Shown one piece after another: positions 58,819-64,000 of a stretch of DNA of 64,000 bases. Each line of letters starts with the position of its first letter. Position 1 is the stretch's first letter. Source of the stretch: an uncultured Pelagibacteraceae bacterium (GTDB taxonomy: Bacteria > Pseudomonadota > Alphaproteobacteria > Pelagibacterales > Pelagibacteraceae); assembly GCA_902566705.1 (NCBI GenBank), contig CACFJT010000001.1, positions 62,001-126,000 of the forward strand, given 5' to 3'. The translations under genes and the position numbers were made by a program. The notes beneath the pieces were generated by a model. That model saw only the letters and a list, made by a program, of their open reading frames with translations, was not told where the DNA came from and did not search any database.

Positions 58819-59289
58819 ATGGAAAATCAAAAAAAATTTATGGCAAAAGCCATTGAGCTATCAATAAAAAGTGCGAATACTATAGGTGGTCCATTCGGAA
58901 GTGTTATAGTCAAGGATCAAAAGATTGTTGCAGAGGGTTCTAACAAAGTTACTTCTACAAATGATCCAACCGCTCATGGAGAAATAGTAGCAATTCGAGA
59001 GGCCTGTAAAAATTTAAATACTTTTGATCTTTCTGGATGTGAGATTTATACATCATGTGAACCTTGCCCGATGTGTCTTTCAGCAATTTACTGGTCAAGA
59101 TTAGATAAAGTGTATTATGCAAACACTAGAGAAGATGCAAAAAATATAGATTTTGATGACTCTTTTATTTATACAGAAATTCCAAAAAAAATTGATGATA
59201 GGAAAATTAAAATGGTGCAAATGCTTAGAGAAGAAGCTTTAAAAGCATTTGAAATCTGGGATAATAAGGTAGATAAAATAAAATACTGA
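58819..59289 (+). CDS. guaD: Guanine deaminase (cytidine-deaminase fold)
   Basis: GuaD converts guanine to xanthine, feeding XdhAB. The 156-residue length is that of the Bacillus-type enzyme, unlike the larger amidohydrolase-type guanine deaminase. The zinc site is complete: H53 and E55 in PTAHGEIVAIREA, C83 and C86 in SCEPCPMCLSAI. The C-terminal part containing DDSFIYTEI fits the swapped C-terminal segment seen in that group. The tRNA adenosine deaminase TadA is a related alternative, but the context favours GuaD. Its stop overlaps puuD by one base (TGATG). Confidence 0.88.
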   Translation: MENQKKFMAKAIELSIKSANTIGGPFGSVIVKDQKIVAEGSNKVTSTNDPTAHGEIVAIREACKNLNTFDLSGCEIYTSCEPCPMCLSAIYWSRLDKVYYANTREDAKNIDFDDSFIYTEIPKKIDDRKIKMVQMLREEALKAFEIWDNKVDKIKY

Positions 59290-60197
59290 TGGAATTCTTA
59301 CCTTATACAATAAAATGGTTAGAGGTTATTCTAAGATGGGGCCATGTAGTATTTGCAATATTATGGGTAGGTAACAGTTTTTTATTTAATTACTTAGACA
59401 ATAATTTAAATAAAAACATTACAAGCGATGATGTCGATGGAGAAGGATATCTGATGCATTCTGGTTTTTTTTATAAACTTACAAGGTTAAAAACTTCACC
59501 ACCTCAGGATTATTTAAATAGATTGGTAATTTTTAAATGGCAAAGTTACCTAACTTTTGTAACAGGAATGTTGCTCTTAGTTGTAATTTATTATTATAAT
59601 GCTGGTGTATTAATGGTTGATAAACGTGTCCTGTTAATGCCCCCTAGTTACGCCATTATTATCTCACTTTTATCATTATTTATTTTTTGGTTTATATACG
59701 ATCTATTGTGTAAATCGAAATTGATTGAAAATAATGTACTATTTATATCTACAGCAATCATTTTATTAGCAGCCGTTTCCTTTGGTTTAACAAAATTGTT
59801 TGGACCAAAATTTGCAATTTTAAGTGTAGGACTAATTATAGGAACCAATATGTTTGGTAATGTTTTCACAGTAATTATACCCAATCAAATGAACATAATC
59901 AGTAGTAGTGAAAGAGGTGAAAAATTTGATATGAGTTTATCTCTAGCAGCTAAACAAAGATCAATTCATAATAATTATTCCACTTTTTTAGTATTGTTTA
60001 TAATGCTCTCTGGACACTCTAGTTTCTTAGTTTATCATCAATATAATTGGCTAATATTATGTGCATTAGCAGTTATCACTGGAGTAGCACGACATTATTT
60101 TAATTTAAGAGGAAGAAACATTCATAGGTTGTATATTTTAATATCTTCAATAATTGCACTTATCGTTCTTGCAGTTTTAGTTTTATTATTTAAATAA
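59289..60197 (+). CDS. puuD: Membrane urate oxidase PuuD, membrane domain only (no fused cytochrome c)
   Basis: PuuD is an integral-membrane urate oxidase that makes 5-hydroxyisourate and normally ends in a cytochrome c domain. This 302-residue protein has about eight hydrophobic helices. It carries the family N-terminal domain (former DUF989): WLEVILRWGHVVFAILWVGNS, GEGYLMHSGFFYKL, and NMFGNVFTVIIPNQ. It stops after a final helix (residues ~281-302) with no CxxCH. Members with the fused domain are about 400 residues. The gene follows guaD with a 1 nt overlap, and no frame after its stop encodes a haem motif. Confidence 0.88.
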   Translation: MEFLPYTIKWLEVILRWGHVVFAILWVGNSFLFNYLDNNLNKNITSDDVDGEGYLMHSGFFYKLTRLKTSPPQDYLNRLVIFKWQSYLTFVTGMLLLVVIYYYNAGVLMVDKRVLLMPPSYAIIISLLSLFIFWFIYDLLCKSKLIENNVLFISTAIILLAAVSFGLTKLFGPKFAILSVGLIIGTNMFGNVFTVIIPNQMNIISSSERGEKFDMSLSLAAKQRSIHNNYSTFLVLFIMLSGHSSFLVYHQYNWLILCALAVITGVARHYFNLRGRNIHRLYILISSIIALIVLAVLVLLFK

Positions 60198-60214
60198 ATA
60201 GATATTAAAAAATT

Positions 60215-60739
60215 ATGACAGAAAAAATGATTGTTAGTTGGGACGAGTACAACAAGACTGTTGAAAAGCTAGCAATTCAAATTGACGAAAGTGGATATAA
60301 ACCAACAATACTCATTGGCATAATGCGTGGAGCAGCTCCAATGATAGATGTATTAAGTAGAATATTTAAATTAAAATGTGCATATCTTGCAGTTGAATCT
60401 TATAGTGGTAAAGGAGTAGAAGATGAGCAGGGCGATATTGTTTTTTCAAGGGAAATGAGTTCTATAGCACCTAACATGGGTGGTAAAATACTTTTATGTG
60501 ATGATTTATCTGATACAGGAATAACTTTCAATAAAAGTATAGACTGGTTAAAAAAATATGAACCGATAAAAGATAAAATAGAAGATATTAAAACCGCTAC
60601 GTTGTTTAAAAAAAAAAAATCGACATTTGAGCCAGATTTTTGTGCAAAAAAACTTACTGGCAATCCTTGGATCGTGCAGCCCTTCGAAATTTACGAAGAA
60701 TTAAGAATTGATGAAATTAAAAAAAAACATCAAATATAA
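60215..60739 (+). CDS. Purine phosphoribosyltransferase (xanthine/hypoxanthine type)
   Basis: This type I phosphoribosyltransferase of 174 residues probably converts xanthine, guanine or hypoxanthine to the nucleotide with PRPP. The PRPP-binding loop is KILLCDDLSDTGITF, with an upstream GIMRGAAPMIDVLSRIF and a C-terminal hood segment (LTGNPWIVQPFEIYE). It is similar in layout to Gpt-like and archaeal hypoxanthine PRTases. As last gene in the plus-strand purine unit, it gives a salvage branch at the point where guaD and xdhAB would otherwise commit the base to breakdown. Confidence 0.83.
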   Translation: MTEKMIVSWDEYNKTVEKLAIQIDESGYKPTILIGIMRGAAPMIDVLSRIFKLKCAYLAVESYSGKGVEDEQGDIVFSREMSSIAPNMGGKILLCDDLSDTGITFNKSIDWLKKYEPIKDKIEDIKTATLFKKKKSTFEPDFCAKKLTGNPWIVQPFEIYEELRIDEIKKKHQI

Positions 60740-60770
60740 AAAAGGCCAGTTAAAAAACCGGCCTTTTAAA
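60738..60770. terminator. Bidirectional intrinsic terminator
   Basis: A hairpin with GGCC (60744-60747) pairing to GGCC (60760-60763) is extended on the outside by AAAA/TTTT and on the inside by GTT/AAC past one A-C mismatch, with a four-base A loop. T runs follow the stem on either strand. It sits between the convergent phosphoribosyltransferase and BMP-protein genes and can serve both. Confidence 0.85.
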
Positions 60771-60789
60771 TTTTTATAAGTTTAAAAGC

Positions 60790-61860
60790 TTACTTAGGTA
60801 TATCTCCTTCGACACCTTTAACATAAGTCATCATACCTGCTAGCATACCATCATCTGCAGTTTTCCCTTCTGCAACCATTAAATTTCCTTTTTGGTCATA
60901 AATTGGTCCAGTGAAAGAATGAACTTTACCAGATGCTAAATCTGCTTGAAGTTTTTTAACTTTTGCTTGAAGGTCACTAGGCATTTGAGAGTCTAAACCT
61001 GAAATTACTACCATACCGTCTCCTATACCGTGCCATGTATCTTTTTGACTCCATGTACCATTTGCAACAGCTTTAACTCTATCGACATAATATGGTCCCC
61101 AGTTATTCTCAACTGAAGTTAATACAGCTTTTGGTGCAAACTTATCCATATCACTCGCTTGTCCAAAAGCATATACTCCTGCTTTTTCAGCCATTTGCAC
61201 AATAGCAGTACTATCTGTATGTTGAGCAATTACATCAGCACCTTGATCAATTAAAGCTTTTGCTGCTTCTGCTTCTTTACCTGGATCGTACCAAGTGAAA
61301 GCCCAAACTATTTTAGTTTTGATATTTGGGTTAACTTTTTGAGCTGCTAAAGTAAATGAATTGATACCTCTTATTACTTCGGGTATTGGAAAAGATGCAA
61401 CATAACCAATTACATTAGATTTAGTCATAGTTCCAGCAATTGTTCCCAAAATAGTTCTACCTTCATAGAATCTAGCTGCGTAAGTAGCAACATTTGGATG
61501 CTCTCTTTTATAACCAGTAGCATGTTCAAATTTTACATTTGGAAACTCTTTTGCGACTTTGTTAGTAGGGTTCATGTATCCAAAGCTAGTTGTAAAGATT
61601 ATGTCATGACCAGAATTAGCTAATTGTCTAAGAACCCTTTCAGCATCAGCGCTTTCTGGAACACCTTCCACGTATGTTGTTTTAAATCCGGCAGCTTCAA
61701 CAGCTTTTCTACCTACATCATGCTGATAAGTCCATCCATGGTCACCAGTCGGACCAATATAAACAAATGCTGCTTTTACATCTTTTGCAACTGCAGCCAC
61801 AGTTAATGTAAATAATAAAACTAAAGAAGAGACGAAAGAACGAATTAAAAATTTATGCAT
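60790..61860 (-). CDS. BMP-family ABC transporter substrate-binding protein (probable purine/nucleoside)
   Basis: This 356-residue periplasmic protein has a signal peptide (MHKFLIRSFVSSLVLLFTLTVAAVA) without a lipobox cysteine. The mature part is a BMP/PnrA-like binding protein: AAFVYIGPTGDHGWTYQHDVGR, DIIFTTSFGYMNPT, GTIAGTMTKSNVIGYVASFPIPEVIRGINSF and DVIAQHTDSTAIVQ. Family members bind purine nucleosides or bases. It is downstream of two permease genes and an ATPase gene on the same strand (78 nt gap) and next to the purine degradation genes, so purine uptake is likely. AGGGGA precedes its ATG. Confidence 0.92.
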   Translation of the reverse strand: MHKFLIRSFVSSLVLLFTLTVAAVAKDVKAAFVYIGPTGDHGWTYQHDVGRKAVEAAGFKTTYVEGVPESADAERVLRQLANSGHDIIFTTSFGYMNPTNKVAKEFPNVKFEHATGYKREHPNVATYAARFYEGRTILGTIAGTMTKSNVIGYVASFPIPEVIRGINSFTLAAQKVNPNIKTKIVWAFTWYDPGKEAEAAKALIDQGADVIAQHTDSTAIVQMAEKAGVYAFGQASDMDKFAPKAVLTSVENNWGPYYVDRVKAVANGTWSQKDTWHGIGDGMVVISGLDSQMPSDLQAKVKKLQADLASGKVHSFTGPIYDQKGNLMVAEGKTADDGMLAGMMTYVKGVEGDIPK

Positions 61861-61938
61861 AAATTTATTTCCCCTTTTGATTTTTTTAATTAATTAAATT
61901 TAAATTAAATTATCTAAAAAAAAATGATTATTTTAAAA

Positions 61939-62871
61939 TTAATTGTCTTTATGAAAAGATTTCCCCAAGGAACTAGGAGTACTTAGTCTTATTTTTCTAC
62001 TATCACGAGAAATTACAACTAAAACTATTATTGTTACTATGTAAGGCAGGGCTGTTAAAAATTGAACAGGAATTCTTACTCCGATTGCTTGCATATGAAA
62101 TTGAATAATGGTCAATCCACCAAAAATCATCGCACCGATTAAAATTTTAATAGGATTCCACGTCGAGAAAACCACTAGAGCAAGTGCAATCCAGCCCCTA
62201 CCACCTGTCATATTTTCAATCCACTGCGGAGTATAAATCATTGACAAATACGCCCCTGCAAGTCCACACATTGCGCCTCCATAAAGTATACAAGCGTAAC
62301 GAACCAACCTTACATTAATTCCTTGATTAGAGGCAGACTCAGGCGAGTCTCCTACAGCTCTAACAATTAATCCAATTTTTGTTTTTTTTAAAAAGTAGCT
62401 AGTCATGAAGGGTAGGGTAAAAGCAAAATAAAAAACTATTGAATGACCAAATAATATTGGACTTAAAAGTGGTATTGTGTCTTTTAAACCCTCAAACAGA
62501 ACAGGAAACTCTTTTCCAGGAATACCCACAAAGTTTTTTCCAATCATTGCAGAAATTCCTATTCCAAAAATAGTGAGAGCTAAACCAGTAGCGACATGAT
62601 TTGTAATTAATGTTTGGGTAAGAAATGCAAAAATTGTTGAAATTAAAACTCCAGCTAACATTGCACCAAAAACTGCTATAATTAAACTTCCAGTAACTGT
62701 CATTAGTGCGAAGCCTGAAATAGCTCCAATGATCATCATTCCTTCAACACCAAGGTTTAGAACCCCAGATCTTTCAGTAATTAATTCACCACAAGACGCC
62801 AAAATCAAAGGAACTGCAGAAGCCATTATAGATGCAATTATTAGTCCAACAAAATTTATATCTACTATCAT
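61939..62871 (-). CDS. ABC transporter permease, nucleoside/purine type (second permease)
   Basis: The 310-residue hydrophobic protein has about eight to ten helices and features of the second permease of BMP-linked transporters (YufQ/NupQ-like): SGVLNLGVEGMMIIGAISGF, RAVGDSPESASNQGINV, RGWIALALVVFSTWNPI and TALPYIVTIIVLVV. It overlaps the first permease gene by 4 nt (ATGA), implying coupled translation, and with the ATPase and BMP protein would form the importer. Confidence 0.92.
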   Translation of the reverse strand: MIVDINFVGLIIASIMASAVPLILASCGELITERSGVLNLGVEGMMIIGAISGFALMTVTGSLIIAVFGAMLAGVLISTIFAFLTQTLITNHVATGLALTIFGIGISAMIGKNFVGIPGKEFPVLFEGLKDTIPLLSPILFGHSIVFYFAFTLPFMTSYFLKKTKIGLIVRAVGDSPESASNQGINVRLVRYACILYGGAMCGLAGAYLSMIYTPQWIENMTGGRGWIALALVVFSTWNPIKILIGAMIFGGLTIIQFHMQAIGVRIPVQFLTALPYIVTIIVLVVISRDSRKIRLSTPSSLGKSFHKDN

Positions 62872-63932
62872 TTTTTTGAACCTATAAATTTAAATTTGAA
62901 AAAGAGTAAATAGTCAGAAGCAAGAAGAAAAAATAAAATCATCCCTTGAAAAACCTGACCTGTATATTTTGGTATTTGCATAAAGATTTGTGCCGTTTCA
63001 GCACCTAAATAAGTGATTGCAACAACTAGAGATGCAAAAATTATTCCCACAGGATGTAAGCGACCTAAAAATGCAACAATAATCGCAGTAAATCCATAAT
63101 CTGGAGATACTTCTCTATGAAGCTGTCCAATGGGTCCAGTTATTTCTCCTACGCCTGCTAAACCTGCACAAGCTCCACTTATTAAAAAAACCAGGATAAT
63201 CATTTTTTTACCTTTGTAGCCAGCATATTTTGCTGTCTTTAAACTAAAACCTGAAACTTTCATTTGGAAACCCAAATATGTTTTATAAAAAACAAACCAA
63301 CTAATAATCACTGCAGCTAATGCTAAAAATATTCCTGCGTGAATTCTTAATCCTTCAAATAATAAAGGAAGTCTTGCAGAGTCACTGAACTGTCTAGTTT
63401 CAGGAAAATTAAATCCTTCTGGATTACTCCAAGGACCGACAACAAGATAATCTAAAATTAATTTTGAAACATATACCAACATAAGACTTACTAATATCTC
63501 ATTAGTATTGAAGTAAGTTTTTAATATTGCAGGTATTGATGCATATATTATACCACCAATTGCGCCAGCTAATATTACTATTGGTAGAATATAGAAACCT
63601 TCTTGATCATAAAATAATAATGCAACCCCTCCTGAAACTATAGCCCCAAAAGTTAATTGACCTTCTGCTCCAATATTCCAATTGTTACTTTTAAAACAAA
63701 AAGATAAACCAATCGCTATTAAACAAAGTGGTGTGGCTTTTAATAGTAATTCACTGAAACCATATTTATCTGCAATTGGAACTATGAAAAAAAATTTTAG
63801 GGCTTCAAATGGTTTAAAACCTAAAATATAAAATATTATACCTCCCGCTATTAATGTGAGAAAAATAGCTAGGACCGGTGTAAAGAAAAATATAGCTTTT
63901 GAAGGTTGATCTCTTTTTACAATTTTAATCAA
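62868..63932 (-). CDS. ABC transporter permease, nucleoside/purine type (first permease)
   Basis: The 354-residue membrane protein matches the first permease of BMP-linked nucleoside transporters (YufP/NupP-like): ATPLCLIAIGLSFCFKSNNWNIGAEGQLTFG, NEILVSLMLVYVS, and DYGFTAIIVAFLGRLHPVGII. The start is a TTG at 63932, supported by a strong GGAGGAGG ribosome-binding site just upstream and by the 4 nt overlap (TTGA) with the ATPase stop. No ATG is available near the conserved N-terminus. Confidence 0.92.
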   Translation of the reverse strand: MIKIVKRDQPSKAIFFFTPVLAIFLTLIAGGIIFYILGFKPFEALKFFFIVPIADKYGFSELLLKATPLCLIAIGLSFCFKSNNWNIGAEGQLTFGAIVSGGVALLFYDQEGFYILPIVILAGAIGGIIYASIPAILKTYFNTNEILVSLMLVYVSKLILDYLVVGPWSNPEGFNFPETRQFSDSARLPLLFEGLRIHAGIFLALAAVIISWFVFYKTYLGFQMKVSGFSLKTAKYAGYKGKKMIILVFLISGACAGLAGVGEITGPIGQLHREVSPDYGFTAIIVAFLGRLHPVGIIFASLVVAITYLGAETAQIFMQIPKYTGQVFQGMILFFLLASDYLLFFKFKFIGSKK

Positions 63933-64000
63933 TTTCCTCCTCCCATAAGTATCCCGAGTTTCTCAGAGGTAACATCCTCAGCATTCATTATTTTTGATAA
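63929..64000 (-). CDS. ABC transporter ATP-binding protein, C-terminal end (gene continues beyond window)
   Basis: The last 72 bases, read on the minus strand, stay open and encode a short C-terminus (LSKIMNAEDVTSEKLGILMG and three more residues) ending at TGA. The TSEKLGILMGG pattern is how BMP-linked nucleoside transporter ATPases end. The stop overlaps the TTG of the first permease gene, and the same bases encode that gene's ribosome-binding site. Only about 23 residues are visible, so identification rests mainly on position. Confidence 0.75.
   Translation of the reverse strand, partial: LSKIMNAEDVTSEKLGILMGGGN

Noticed and set aside
61861-61938. Possible purine or xanthine riboswitch in front of the BMP-protein gene
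   Set aside because: The 78 nt are almost entirely A/T with only weak AATTTAAATT-type palindromes and contain none of the conserved purine- or xanthine-aptamer elements.

Overview
The window looks like a stretch of chromosome from a SAR11-clade alphaproteobacterium (Pelagibacterales, 'Candidatus Pelagibacter'-like). The DNA is very AT-rich (roughly 30 % GC by eye). Coding density is extreme: start and stop codons overlap in most operons, and no gene-free stretch exceeds 300 bases (the longest, 192 nt, lies between metX and hisC). The gene complement is typically alphaproteobacterial: class I lysyl-tRNA synthetase, ActR/RegA, ChvG/ChvI, metX-metW beside hisC-tyrC, and an obg-proB-proA-nadD-rsfS-ctpA-rppH operon. 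I saw no tRNA, rRNA, CRISPR array, insertion sequence, prophage or plasmid feature.

Layout. 1-3260 holds the end of sucA, then sucB and lpdA (2-oxoglutarate dehydrogenase). 3283-10132 holds priA and the complete F1 operon atpHAGDC. 10124-16655 (minus) is a ribosome/GTPase/proline operon, rplU-rpmA-obgE-proB-proA-nadD-rsfS-ctpA-rppH, with a recognisable sigma-70 promoter at 16682-16709. 16720-19155 (minus) is metX-metW-gloB, preceded by a consensus-like promoter and a SAM-II riboswitch at about 19188-19240. hisC-tyrC diverge from it. 21323-24877 (minus) is trkH, an AmpG-type permease and an NlpC/P60 peptidase. 24969-28501 is lysK, pyrD, rpmB and a YhhQ-type transporter. 28498-31603 (minus) is a three-gene polyamine operon: an ODC-fold decarboxylase, a deoxyhypusine-synthase-like enzyme and an agmatinase-family hydrolase. 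31772-43189 carries regA/actR, bioY, polA, chvI-chvG, ahcY-tsaE-amgK-murU, gpmA, a VanZ-like protein and a lytic-transglycosylase-like lipoprotein. 43186-48569 (minus) is a two-gene RND efflux system, a sulfurtransferase and a short MsrA. 48604-50113 is an EamA transporter and an AlkA-type glycosylase.

The last 14 kb (50110-64000) is a dense purine uptake and degradation island. It encodes an XdhC maturation factor split into two genes, xanthine dehydrogenase (xdhA-xdhB), guanine deaminase, a membrane urate oxidase (PuuD) lacking its usual fused cytochrome c domain, 5-hydroxyisourate hydrolase, OHCU decarboxylase, PuuE-type allantoinase, allantoicase and ureidoglycolate lyase. A separate small periplasmic cytochrome c, a purine phosphoribosyltransferase and a BMP-family ABC transporter (binding protein, two permeases, end of the ATPase) complete it. 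Together these would import a purine, return part to nucleotides, and oxidise the rest through urate and allantoin to glyoxylate and urea.

Regulation visible in sequence is sparse: one riboswitch, a handful of promoters, and one clear bidirectional terminator (60738-60770). Most convergent gene pairs overlap at their 3' ends. The observations I think most deserve follow-up are the split PuuD/cytochrome arrangement within the full purine pathway, the polyamine operon whose enzyme combination does not fit a simple putrescine route, and a predicted leaderless ahcY transcript.
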